A DNA stretch of 64,000 bases, from NCBI RefSeq assembly GCF_014218255.1, contig NZ_AP021872.1:806001-870000 (forward strand), given 5' to 3'. A model generated the notes under the pieces. The model did no database searches and was not told the origin of the DNA. It saw nothing but the letters and a program-made list of their open reading frames with translations. Every line of letters begins with the position of its first letter. The stretch's first letter is position 1. The position numbers and the translations under genes are program-made. This DNA is from Mycoavidus sp. B2-EB. Lineage in GTDB: Bacteria; Pseudomonadota; Gammaproteobacteria; Burkholderiales; Burkholderiaceae. Positions 25,835 to 34,241 of the stretch are shown piece after piece.

Positions 25835-27190
25835 ATGAGCCAAATCATTGAAATTAAAGTGCCCGACATTGGCGACTACGCCGATGTGCCTGTGATTGAA
25901 GTGCTGGTGAGTCCAGGAGATCGGGTTGAAGAAGAGCAGTCGTTACTGACTTTAGAGTCAGACAAAGCGACCATGGATATTCCTAGCCCCAGCGCTGGCA
26001 CGGTTAAAGAAATTAAAGTAAAACCGGGTGAGCGAATTTCTGAAGGCGCGGTGATTGTATTGCTTGAGAGTGAGGCCAAAGCTCAGCCTGCTGAGAGCGC
26101 GCCATCTGCTGCAGCCTCAGCTGCGAGTAGCGTCCAACAGCCGCCGGCGCAGGCGTCAACTGAGCCGCCAGCCGCTAGCCTGCTCCAGCCCAGCACCCAG
26201 TCAAGTCCGACATTAAGCGCAACGCATGCAGAGCCGTCCCCGGCTCAAGTGCATGAGCCAAGCGCTGAAAATCATACGGCAAGCCATGCGAGTCCTTCTG
26301 TGCGCCAATTTGCGCGCGAGCTAGGCGTGGATGTGCGGCAAATTAATGGCACTGGACCGAAAGGCCGCATCACGCAAGACGATGTGCGAGCCTACGTAAA
26401 AGCCGCCTTGCAAAGCGGCGTTGCGGCTTCTGGCGCGGCGAGCGGAGCGGGCGGCGCACTGAACTTACTGCCTTGGCCGCAAGTTGCGTTCACAAAATTT
26501 GGCCCGCTTGAAGCGAAGCCTTTGTCGCGCATTAAGAAAATTGCAGGTGCTAACTTGCATCGCAACTGGGTCATGATTCCGCATGTGACGACTAATGAAG
26601 AGGCCGATATTACCGAGCTTGAGGCTTTGCGCGTCAAGCTTAACCAAGAAAATAGTAAAACGGCTTTTAAAGTCACTTTACTGGCTTTTTTGATCAAAGC
26701 AAGCGTGGCAGCATTAAAGCAATATCCGAGCTTTAATACCAGCTTGGATGGCGATAACCTGATTTACAAGCAGTATTACCACATTGGTTTTGCGGCAGAT
26801 ACCCCAAATGGCTTAGTGGTGCCGGTGATTAGAAACGCCGATCAAAAAGGTGTGTTGGAAATTGCGCAAGAGACTTCTGAATTGGCCCAACTGGCGCGCG
26901 AAGGCAAACTCAAATCGGAGCAGATGCAAGGAGGGTGCTTCTCAATTTCTTCGTTAGGCGGAATTGGCGGCACCTCTTTCACGCCCATCATTAACGCGCC
27001 AGAAGTGGCTATTTTAGGTGTCTGTCGCAGTGCTCTCAAACCGGTATGGAATGGTCAGCAGTTTATGCCGCGTTTGATGTTGCCTCTCTCTTTATCGTAT
27101 GACCACCGGGTTATCGATGGCGCTGAAGCGGCGCGTTTTAATGCCTACCTGGCTAGCCTATTAGCAGATTTCCGTCGCGTAACCCTGTAG
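25835..27190 (+). CDS. aceF: dihydrolipoyllysine acetyltransferase E2, single lipoyl domain
   Basis: Core of the pyruvate dehydrogenase complex, passing acetyl groups to CoA. The 451-residue protein has one N-terminal lipoyl domain with ESDKATMDIPSP (lipoylated Lys about residue 46) and an Ala/Pro/Ser-rich swinging linker to about residue 150. Next is a peripheral subunit-binding domain (SPSVRQFARELGVDV, GPKGRITQDDV), then the trimer-forming catalytic domain ending in YDHRVIDGAEAARF with the catalytic His. Many Burkholderia E2 proteins carry two or more lipoyl domains, so this is a trimmed version. Confidence 0.96.
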   Translation: MSQIIEIKVPDIGDYADVPVIEVLVSPGDRVEEEQSLLTLESDKATMDIPSPSAGTVKEIKVKPGERISEGAVIVLLESEAKAQPAESAPSAAASAASSVQQPPAQASTEPPAASLLQPSTQSSPTLSATHAEPSPAQVHEPSAENHTASHASPSVRQFARELGVDVRQINGTGPKGRITQDDVRAYVKAALQSGVAASGAASGAGGALNLLPWPQVAFTKFGPLEAKPLSRIKKIAGANLHRNWVMIPHVTTNEEADITELEALRVKLNQENSKTAFKVTLLAFLIKASVAALKQYPSFNTSLDGDNLIYKQYYHIGFAADTPNGLVVPVIRNADQKGVLEIAQETSELAQLAREGKLKSEQMQGGCFSISSLGGIGGTSFTPIINAPEVAILGVCRSALKPVWNGQQFMPRLMLPLSLSYDHRVIDGAEAARFNAYLASLLADFRRVTL

Positions 27191-27204
27191 CAAAGGTTTG
27201 ATCA

Positions 27205-28656
27205 ATGAGCTCAATTGAGACTAAAGCGCTGCCCGCAGCAGAGGCGGTGGCGTGTGATTTACTGGTGCTAGGCGCTGGGCCTGGCGGTTATGCCGCAGCT
27301 TTTCGAGCGGCTGACCTTGGTTTGGATACGGTGTTAGTTGAACGCTATCCAACGCTTGGTGGTGTTTGTTTAAATGTGGGTTGCATTCCATCTAAGGCCT
27401 TGCTCCATACGGCGCAAATTAGCCAGGAAGCGAAAGCGTTGGCGGCTCACGGAATCTCGTTTGGTGCGCCCCAAATCGATCTAAATAAACTGCGCGCTTT
27501 TAAATCTGGCGTCATCGCGAAATTGACCGGTGGTCTAGCGCAGATGGCCAAAGCACGTAAGGTACGTGTCATAGCCGGGCGAGGCGAATTTACAGACTCC
27601 CACCAAATGATGATTCAAACGGCGGCGGGGCAGATGCAGCCGGTTAAGTTTAAGCAGGCGATTATTGCCGCTGGCTCGCAATCCATTGCGTTGCCGTTTA
27701 TGCCAGATGACCCGCGCATCGTCGATTCAACTGGGGCGCTTGAATTGCGCCAAATTCCGCAGCGCATGTTGGTGATTGGCGGCGGCATCATTGGGCTGGA
27801 AATGGCGACAGTCTACTCAGCGCTTGGCGCACAGGTCGATATTGTTGAAATGTCGGAGCACCTGATGGCAGGAGCCGATCGTGATTTAGTCAAAGTATGG
27901 CAAAAATTTAACGCCCCGCGCCTAGGGCAAATGATGCTCAAAACAAAAACCGTCCGGGCCGAGGCAAAAGAGGATGGGATTTATGTAGCTTTTGAAGGGG
28001 CCTCGGCACCGCGCGAAGCGCAGTGCTATAACCTAGTGCTGGTGGCGGTAGGCCGTCAGCCGAATGGGCATCGAATTGGCGCAGACAAAGCCGGCGTGCA
28101 AGTTAATCAACGAGGTTTTATCCCAGTTGACCAACAACAACGCACTAGCGTTCCGCATATTTTTGCGATTGGCGATATTGTAGGCCAGCCGATGTTGGCG
28201 CATAAAGCCGTGCACGAAGGACATATCGCAGCCGAAGTAGCGGCCGGCAAGAAAGCCTATTTTGATGCGCAGCAAATCCCCTCCGTAGCTTATACTGATC
28301 CAGAAGTGGCCTGGACGGGCAAGACCGAAGCCGAGTGTCAAGCAGAGGGCTTGCAATATGGCAAAGCCGTTTTCCCGTGGGCGGCATCTGGCCGCGCGCT
28401 TGCGAATGGCCGTGATGAAGGTTTCACTAAGCTGATTTTTGACCAAACTACGCAACGTGTGATTGGTGGCGGAATCGTGGGGACTAACGCTGGGGATCTG
28501 ATTAGCGAGCTTTGCTTAGCCATTGAAATGGGTGCAGATGCAGTGGATATTGGCAAAACGATTCATCCTCATCCAACCCTAGGCGAGTCGATTGGCATGG
28601 CGGCTGAGCTGTTTGAAGGGGTCTGTACGGATTTACCTCCGTCACGAAAGAAATAG
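27205..28656 (+). CDS. lpdA: dihydrolipoyl dehydrogenase E3
   Basis: The FAD enzyme that reoxidises dihydrolipoamide with NAD+. It has 483 residues. VLGAGPGGYAAAFRAADLG is the FAD-binding motif, GGVCLNVGCIPSKALL holds the redox-active disulfide, VIGGGIIGLE is the NAD-binding motif, and HPHPTLGE near the C-terminus holds the catalytic His-Glu pair. The first 18 residues resemble the Ala-rich linker that in related PdhL proteins joins an N-terminal lipoyl domain, which is absent here. It follows aceF by 14 bp. Confidence 0.96.
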   Translation: MSSIETKALPAAEAVACDLLVLGAGPGGYAAAFRAADLGLDTVLVERYPTLGGVCLNVGCIPSKALLHTAQISQEAKALAAHGISFGAPQIDLNKLRAFKSGVIAKLTGGLAQMAKARKVRVIAGRGEFTDSHQMMIQTAAGQMQPVKFKQAIIAAGSQSIALPFMPDDPRIVDSTGALELRQIPQRMLVIGGGIIGLEMATVYSALGAQVDIVEMSEHLMAGADRDLVKVWQKFNAPRLGQMMLKTKTVRAEAKEDGIYVAFEGASAPREAQCYNLVLVAVGRQPNGHRIGADKAGVQVNQRGFIPVDQQQRTSVPHIFAIGDIVGQPMLAHKAVHEGHIAAEVAAGKKAYFDAQQIPSVAYTDPEVAWTGKTEAECQAEGLQYGKAVFPWAASGRALANGRDEGFTKLIFDQTTQRVIGGGIVGTNAGDLISELCLAIEMGADAVDIGKTIHPHPTLGESIGMAAELFEGVCTDLPPSRKK

Positions 28657-28736
28657 CGCTAGCCGAATCGCCTACTTTATCTTTGACTGACTTTCCGTTA
28701 GCATCAAAGCGTTGAGGCAACCCGAGGAAAGGATTT

Positions 28737-29183
28737 ATGCAAGTCAGTGACATCTTGAAAGTCAAAGGCAATACGCTGTTTACGGTAAGACCTGAGATGC
28801 CGTTGTTCGAAGCGGTAGAGACTATGGCTACGCACGATATTGGCTCGCTTGTTGTGATGGAAGAGGGGCATTTGGTGGGACTACTCACCTTCCGCGAAAT
28901 TATCTTAACGCTGCGGGTTAATAACGGCATGCTTGGCGTGACAGTGATCCGTGACATCATGAATAACAGCCCGCTGGTTTGCACGCCTGAAACAGACATT
29001 AATGAAGTCCGGCGCATGATGTTAGAGCGACATGCGCGCTATTTGCCGGTGTTAAATGAGCGCACCTTAATGGGCGTCATTTCTTTTTACGATGTGGCGA
29101 AAGCCGTAGTTGAAGAGCACGGTTTCGAAAACCGGATGCTCAAAGCCTATATTCGGGATTGGCCTGAGGCAGAAAGCCAATAA
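28737..29183 (+). CDS. two-CBS-domain protein
   Basis: A 148-residue protein made of a pair of CBS motifs, each showing the hydrophobic-Thr/Pro pattern (TVRPEMPLFEAVETMATHDIG in parts, and VCTPETDINEVRRMML) and the GVISFYDVAK signature of the second. Such pairs bind adenine nucleotides and act as small sensors. The target is unknown. A GAGGAAAGG Shine-Dalgarno precedes the ATG. It has its own terminator downstream and stands between lpdA and aroC. Confidence 0.85.
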   Translation: MQVSDILKVKGNTLFTVRPEMPLFEAVETMATHDIGSLVVMEEGHLVGLLTFREIILTLRVNNGMLGVTVIRDIMNNSPLVCTPETDINEVRRMMLERHARYLPVLNERTLMGVISFYDVAKAVVEEHGFENRMLKAYIRDWPEAESQ

Positions 29184-29208
29184 AGCGACTGGTTTAACAA
29201 CGCATACT

Positions 29209-29227
29209 GAGCCGGCACTGCCGGCTC
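29209..29227 (+). terminator. rho-independent terminator after the CBS gene
   Basis: A perfect 8-bp GC-rich stem (GAGCCGGC / GCCGGCTC) with a 3-nt loop followed by a T-rich run TCTCTTAATTCT. It lies 25 bp past the CBS stop and 39 bp before aroC. Confidence 0.75.
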
Positions 29228-29265
29228 TCTCTTAATTCTCCGTTTGATTTTTTAGGACAACGGAT

Positions 29266-30357
29266 ATGTCTGGTAACACGCTTGGCACGCTTTTCACTGT
29301 CACCACCTTTGGCGAATCCCATGGCCCTGCCATCGGTTGCGTGATTGATGGCTGCCCGCCTGGGCTTGCGCTGACGCAAGCGGATCTTCAGCTTGAATTA
29401 GATCGTCGCAAGCCAGGCACTTCGCGTCATGTGACGCAACGCAAAGAAGACGACATTGTTGAAATTCTTTCGGGTGTATTTGACGGCGTAACCACAGGTG
29501 CGCCGCTTGGGCTTTTGATTCGCAATACGGACCAACGCAGCAAAGATTACGGTAACCTTACAGAAACCTTTCGCCCTGGCCATGCCGATTACACATACTG
29601 GCATAAATATGGCGTGCGCGATTATCGCGGCGGAGGTCGTTCATCTGCACGCTTAACCGCGCCCTTGGTAGCCGCCGGCGCAGTCGCCAAAAAATGGTTG
29701 CATGAGCAGTTAAAAATCAAGATACAAGCTTATATGGCCGCGCTTGGTGAGATTCAGATTCCGTTCATTGATTGGGCCCAGGTATCAGAAAACCCATTTT
29801 TTGCCCCTAATGCAGAGATTGTGCCGCAGCTAGAAGCCTATATGGATCAACTGCGCAAAGAAGGCGATTCAATTGGAGCGCGCATTTCAATCGTGGCAAG
29901 TGGCGTGCCGGTAGGTCTTGGCGAGCCCGTGTTCGATAAACTAGATGCCGCTATCGCACACGCGATGATGGGCATTAACGCAGTTAAAGGGGTTGAAATT
30001 GGCGCTGGCTTTGCGAGCATCGCTCAACGCGGCTCGCAGCATGGCGATGAAATGACCCCGACGGGCTTTCTGAGTAATCATGCCGGAGGCATTCTGGGCG
30101 GCATTACGAGCGGACAGGATATCACGGTCTCTATCGCCATTAAACCCACTTCCAGCATTCGCATGCCACGCCGGTCGATCGATAAAACCGGTGCTCCGAC
30201 GATGGTTGAAACATTTGGCCGGCATGATCCATGCGTTGGCATTCGCGCCACGCCGATAGCTGAAGCCTTGCTAGCACTCGTGTTGATTGACCATGTGCTG
30301 CGTCATCGCGCGCAGTGCGGCGATGTACAGGTGGCCACGCCGCGGATTTCTGCTTAG
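29266..30357 (+). CDS. aroC: chorismate synthase
   Basis: Last step of the shikimate pathway, converting EPSP to chorismate with reduced flavin. The 363-residue protein begins [20 protein letters not shown], giving the family signature [18 protein letters not shown] with its catalytic His. [11 protein letters not shown] and the C-terminal [16 protein letters not shown] are also present, with flavin and substrate contacts. It is monocistronic here, behind its own GGACAACGG leader. Confidence 0.97.
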   Translation: MSGNTLGTLFTVTTFGESHGPAIGCVIDGCPPGLALTQADLQLELDRRKPGTSRHVTQRKEDDIVEILSGVFDGVTTGAPLGLLIRNTDQRSKDYGNLTETFRPGHADYTYWHKYGVRDYRGGGRSSARLTAPLVAAGAVAKKWLHEQLKIKIQAYMAALGEIQIPFIDWAQVSENPFFAPNAEIVPQLEAYMDQLRKEGDSIGARISIVASGVPVGLGEPVFDKLDAAIAHAMMGINAVKGVEIGAGFASIAQRGSQHGDEMTPTGFLSNHAGGILGGITSGQDITVSIAIKPTSSIRMPRRSIDKTGAPTMVETFGRHDPCVGIRATPIAEALLALVLIDHVLRHRAQCGDVQVATPRISA

Positions 30358-30483
30358 GTTCTTAGAACGATTAGGGGACATGCGCAGTGGGCGTTGAGTT
30401 GATGTTGCGCGAATCTAATGGCTGCCGATGCCATTTTCTTTCAGCTTAAGCCTGTTGTACAGGAAATTAAAAAACTTTAAAAA

Positions 30484-31611
30484 TTAATGATTTACAATTT
30501 GTTTCTTAGGAGGTAGGAGTGATCCCTTAGGAGATGTGGGTGACTTTTCAGGAGGCCCGGATCCTCCTCCTTTCGATTTTAGACAGCATACCTCTTTCCT
30601 GAGCACGAGCAGTTCCTCCTTTCCCCCCTGGAGGTAGCAGCGCGAGCCTTTCCAAGTACCCTCTACGATAACTTGAGTACGGCGCTCCTCTAGCCCGAGT
30701 GCAGGATTGGCTGCATATCCAGCAGAATATAGGGAGTTGTCGTGAACAATCGCTGATCCCTCTTCCTCCGTACGTATGCAACCGTGTGTTGCTGGATAAC
30801 CTGGTAGGGGACCAGAATGAATAGCAATGCCGTTGCGGCCGAAATAGATCGGATTCTTAGCCCAGATGTAATCAATCAGCACAGGAGCTTTACTGTGCAC
30901 GATGAATGTACCCTTGGGAGTGCATAATGTATCTTCGGTATTACTGACGGTCTCGTCATGGCATTCATGGCAACAGCGACCCGCTCCCGCAGAAATGTTG
31001 TAGGTGCGGGTAGGTAAAAGCAAGTTGCGTGGGTTATTCCATGTCAACGACATTTTCGCCATGCTGAGATTGATCGTGATACGGCTGATATACGTATTGG
31101 GGAAGTCAATATTTTCTCGATTAGGGCGTTTGCAGCCTTCTCCACAACCTCGCTTTCCACTTTTCCATGGGCCAAAGTCATATCCTATCTTTTGCCCTAT
31201 GGCGTGCTGCACATCGGCTTCGAGGGGGTGACCGCTATCTTCCACCTCTGGTCGCCGCACTCCGGTGATTGGCCGAGTAACTGCATGGATAGAGCTCAAA
31301 CGGAACGCTCCATCAAGCGCATCTGAGTGGACACTTTTGTCGGTGATACGATCCGCTTCCTGCTCATAGTGATAATAGGGTTCGTTGGCCTTGAGTTTAG
31401 GCTGTACACCGACCTCATTGCCGCGCTTGTATTCCTCACCCTCGTTAGGGCGTGTTGACATTCCACAGAGGCAACTATAAGAAAGCGCAAGCCATAGCAG
31501 CCAAACTCTCATAAGAGAAATTTTAATTTTGAAAAAGTTACAAAAGAGTTGCAAAAAGGTTACAGGACTATGTGGTCTCACTTTAATAGCCCTTCGTCCT
31601 AGTTTTTTCAT
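30484..31611 (-). CDS. L,D-transpeptidase (YkuD) family protein, Cys-rich
   Basis: A 375-residue putative periplasmic peptidoglycan cross-linking or lipoprotein-anchoring enzyme. HSG at His265 and ATHGCIR with His276, Cys278 and Arg280 form the complete YkuD catalytic motif. The N-terminus either uses an unusually long signal or starts at Met34 (MRVWLLWLALSYS), where a normal signal peptide ends near CLCG. No Shine-Dalgarno settles the choice. The mature protein holds many extra Cys, including CCHEC at about 213-217 and CC at 341-342, implying disulfides or metal binding. The C-terminal 30 residues are Gly/Pro/Lys-rich. It is divergent from mltB, another wall enzyme. Confidence 0.8.
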   Translation of the reverse strand: MKKLGRRAIKVRPHSPVTFLQLFCNFFKIKISLMRVWLLWLALSYSCLCGMSTRPNEGEEYKRGNEVGVQPKLKANEPYYHYEQEADRITDKSVHSDALDGAFRLSSIHAVTRPITGVRRPEVEDSGHPLEADVQHAIGQKIGYDFGPWKSGKRGCGEGCKRPNRENIDFPNTYISRITINLSMAKMSLTWNNPRNLLLPTRTYNISAGAGRCCHECHDETVSNTEDTLCTPKGTFIVHSKAPVLIDYIWAKNPIYFGRNGIAIHSGPLPGYPATHGCIRTEEEGSAIVHDNSLYSAGYAANPALGLEERRTQVIVEGTWKGSRCYLQGGKEELLVLRKEVCCLKSKGGGSGPPEKSPTSPKGSLLPPKKQIVNH

Positions 31612-31715
31612 ATGTTTACTTTTTTATTACATCTATTAATCTATTATCATGTGACTTCCGTTTCCACACAAAATGACTGACACGCTCAATATAGAGCATA
31701 TGACTTTATCAATTT

Positions 31716-32960
31716 ATGATGGCCGGGACCAACGTTTTAACTTTTCTTTTTATTCACCGCGTATTCAACTCTAGGGTGTTTCTAAGGTGGATGTTTGCCC
31801 TTGGATATGCGTTCGCAACTGACTGTACGCTAGCACAGTCTCTAGCTGAATCAACAGTACATACACTGAAGCAGGCTTTTGAGAAAAAGCGTGTTTCACA
31901 ATGCTATCGGAATCATCCAGCTGTCGAGGTTTTTATCAGTGATCTAGTGTCGCGTCATCACTTCGAACCCAGCGCGTTACGTGCACTTTTTTCGCAAGTT
32001 AAATATTCCGCCATATCTGTAAAGCGTGAGCAACGAACACTCGCGCCATCCCCTCGTGATTGGTATACGTATCAGTCACGCTTTCTTAATGCGCAGCGCA
32101 TTAATGCGGGCGTGCACTTCTGGCGTACTCATCAAGCAACTTTGCGACGCGCTCAAGAAGAATTTGGCGTGCCGCCTGAGATTATTGTTGGGATCATTGG
32201 TGTTGAGACTTTCTATGGCCGCAATATGGGCAGTCATTGTGTGCTAGATGTCCTGACAACACTGGCTTTTGATTATCCAACTAAACCAAACCAGTTGGAA
32301 CGCATGAGGCTGTTTCGAAAAAATTTGGAAGATTTTCTCCTCTGGACCCGTGCTGCTGGCCTCGACCCAACTCGTATTTTAGGCTCTTATGACGGGGGGA
32401 TAGGTCTTGCACAATTTATGCCAAGCAGCATTATGCAATACGCAATTGATTATGATGCTGACCAAAAGATCGATTTATATACAAGCGCTGCCGACGCAAT
32501 TGGCAGCATCGCCAATTATTTGCACCAACATGGTTGGGAGGCTAATCGGCCGGTGATTTGGGAAATCGCTTCCGATAAGGGTAGCTTGGGTATTGCACAG
32601 GCAGGAGCGGATGGAAAGATCAAACCACGTCGACCACTGGGGCAACTACTCAAAGCGGGCCTATTGCTTAATGAAACACTCAACACAGAGGCTGAATTAA
32701 GCACTTTGGTCAATATCATTGATTTACCCAACGTTAAGCAGCCAACTGAATATAAACTCGGCCTGCACAATTCTGCTGTGCTCATGCAATATAACCGTAG
32801 CTTTTTTTATGCGCTGAGCGTCTATCAGCTTGGTCAGCAAATTAAGCGGCGCTTGCAAATGAGTGAAGAGCTTGTGCCGCCTTCTGCATTGGCAATGGCG
32901 AGTATAAAATCCTCTTTACCAGCAAGAAAACCTAGCCGGAGAAAAGCAAACGGGACGTGA
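31716..32960 (+). CDS. mltB: lytic murein transglycosylase B
   Basis: Cleaves the MurNAc-GlcNAc bond with 1,6-anhydro product, in the periplasm. The 414-residue protein has the MltB catalytic region VGIIGVETFYGRNMGS with the catalytic Glu, then LTTLAFDYPTK and SYDGGIGLAQFMPSS, both family hallmarks. The N-terminus is hydrophobic with a possible signal cleavage after TLAQS. No lipobox is obvious, so it may be a soluble rather than lipid-anchored form. The start is uncertain: two adjacent ATG codons, no good Shine-Dalgarno. The Lys/Arg-rich C-terminus extends past the fold. Confidence 0.9.
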   Translation: MMAGTNVLTFLFIHRVFNSRVFLRWMFALGYAFATDCTLAQSLAESTVHTLKQAFEKKRVSQCYRNHPAVEVFISDLVSRHHFEPSALRALFSQVKYSAISVKREQRTLAPSPRDWYTYQSRFLNAQRINAGVHFWRTHQATLRRAQEEFGVPPEIIVGIIGVETFYGRNMGSHCVLDVLTTLAFDYPTKPNQLERMRLFRKNLEDFLLWTRAAGLDPTRILGSYDGGIGLAQFMPSSIMQYAIDYDADQKIDLYTSAADAIGSIANYLHQHGWEANRPVIWEIASDKGSLGIAQAGADGKIKPRRPLGQLLKAGLLLNETLNTEAELSTLVNIIDLPNVKQPTEYKLGLHNSAVLMQYNRSFFYALSVYQLGQQIKRRLQMSEELVPPSALAMASIKSSLPARKPSRRKANGT

Positions 32961-32973
32961 ACAAAATTCGCTT

Positions 32974-34192
32974 AAGGAGCTATGTAAAATGGGGATCCCC
33001 AACAGCCAAATTTTCCAGTTTTAATGGGTCCTAAATATCGGGGTAGGATCAGTTAATCGTCCTTAGGCTTTACATGAACGAATATATCCACACCTATAAT
33101 TTTACCTTCGCCTTCTCCTCTTTCGTTTATCGTTTCATATCCAGGATTTTTTAGCTCAACGTTAGTCGCTGTTAAACCAAAATCATCCATAATTCTTTGG
33201 GTACTTTTCCCATTTTCAGTGGATTTGAAAAACTGACTCTGAAAGTCCGGATGTTCACTTCCCATTCGGTTTATTAAATCTAAAGTACTCTCATTTATTA
33301 CATTTTTTCTTTTGATTATCTTTGGCATTTTCCCCTGAAAATTATGCCTTTTCGAAACTTGTGTATATTGGTGTCTAGCAATGTCGGATGCGTAAAAATC
33401 TCTTGTTTTATCTTTATAATTCTCTTTAAATGTCCATTTGTCTTTTTTGAATTTATTTACAAAATATCCTAATTCGCCTCCATCTTTTCTGTATTCAGAC
33501 TCATATTGGTAAATAGATGGAAGTTTAGAAGTTTCTGACTCATTAGATGGAGGTTTAGAAGTTTCCGCCTCATTTTCTTTATCGACAGAAAATTGATGTT
33601 CAAAATTGCTTTCATCTGCAACAAATTTTCTTCTTTTTGCAAGGCCCTCAAGCATAGCAGCAGAGTTTCTGGCAGGTGCAGAGGTATGAGATGAAGTAGA
33701 TGCCGAACTCGTTTGAGCATCTAAATGATCCGTATCTTCAAGTCTTAAATTATTAAATGAACTGCTTATTTTGTCCGTCATAATAACACCTATGGTTAGT
33801 TAGAAATTTACCGATTTCTAACTAATCTAGTGTGTAAAAATGAAAGGTAATTTTTAGTAATTCATTTTTTGCTACTATCCTTCGCGTCTCTCTATGAAGA
33901 ATACTTCTTCTAAATTCTCAAGAAATGAGGCTGACGCAAAATTCGGGTGGATTAGAAATATCACGCGTTGACTTAGGTCGGTTCTGCATCCTTTTGCTTT
34001 TCTATCTGGTCTTGTTTAATTTCAATTAACACGGATTCATATATTCCCTTCTATCTTAAGTGAATGACTGTGTTCGGTTATTTAAGGGGCCAATCCAAAA
34101 GCTGAAAGTTGCATCATCAAGATTTGTGAGCACTACGCGTCACTTTAAGAGTTTTTGTTCAATTGTGCCGAAGGAGACATGTAAAATTGGAT
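32974..34192. repeat. imperfect direct repeats flanking the 242-residue gene
   Basis: Two copies of about 22 bp at 32974-32996 and 34171-34192, sharing AAGGAG, then two variable bases, then ATGTAAAAT and GGAT-like ends. They are about 1.2 kb apart in direct orientation and enclose the 242-residue effector-like gene. They may mark a cassette or a lost insertion sequence, or be chance. Confidence 0.35.
33053..33781 (-). CDS. unknown Ser-rich effector-like protein
   Basis: A 242-residue protein of no family I recognise. Residues 1-45 are Ser/Thr/Ala-rich and probably disordered. Residues 70-90 contain a near-duplicate ETSKPPSNES/ETSKLPS, visible in DNA around 33519-33565. Residues 90-242 are Lys/Asp/Phe-rich and look folded. 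No signal peptide or membrane segment is seen. The Ser-rich N-terminus and divergent position beside a WD40 giant are features often met in secreted effectors, but secretion is inference only. AGGTG precedes the ATG. Short direct repeats flank the gene. Its AT-rich composition differs from the housekeeping neighbours. Confidence 0.65.
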   Translation of the reverse strand: MTDKISSSFNNLRLEDTDHLDAQTSSASTSSHTSAPARNSAAMLEGLAKRRKFVADESNFEHQFSVDKENEAETSKPPSNESETSKLPSIYQYESEYRKDGGELGYFVNKFKKDKWTFKENYKDKTRDFYASDIARHQYTQVSKRHNFQGKMPKIIKRKNVINESTLDLINRMGSEHPDFQSQFFKSTENGKSTQRIMDDFGLTATNVELKNPGYETINERGEGEGKIIGVDIFVHVKPKDD

Positions 34193-34241
34193 GGCTCACA
34201 TCGTGGGTTGAAAGGAGCCCAGGATGACTGGGATCGTTTGA
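33782..34241. other. 460 bp divergent gap at the first WD40 locus
   Basis: Separates the Ser-rich gene (minus) from the pentapeptide-WD40 gene (plus). It holds no gene of normal size, one copy of the 22-bp repeat, and a five-codon reading frame with a good Shine-Dalgarno at its right end (34211-34241). No clear palindrome or promoter consensus was singled out. Confidence 0.4.

Noticed and set aside
32985-33010. GGGGATCCCC palindrome with ATG-like start as a gene or IS end
   Set aside because: The ATG is followed at once by a stop codon, and no transposase frame is present nearby.
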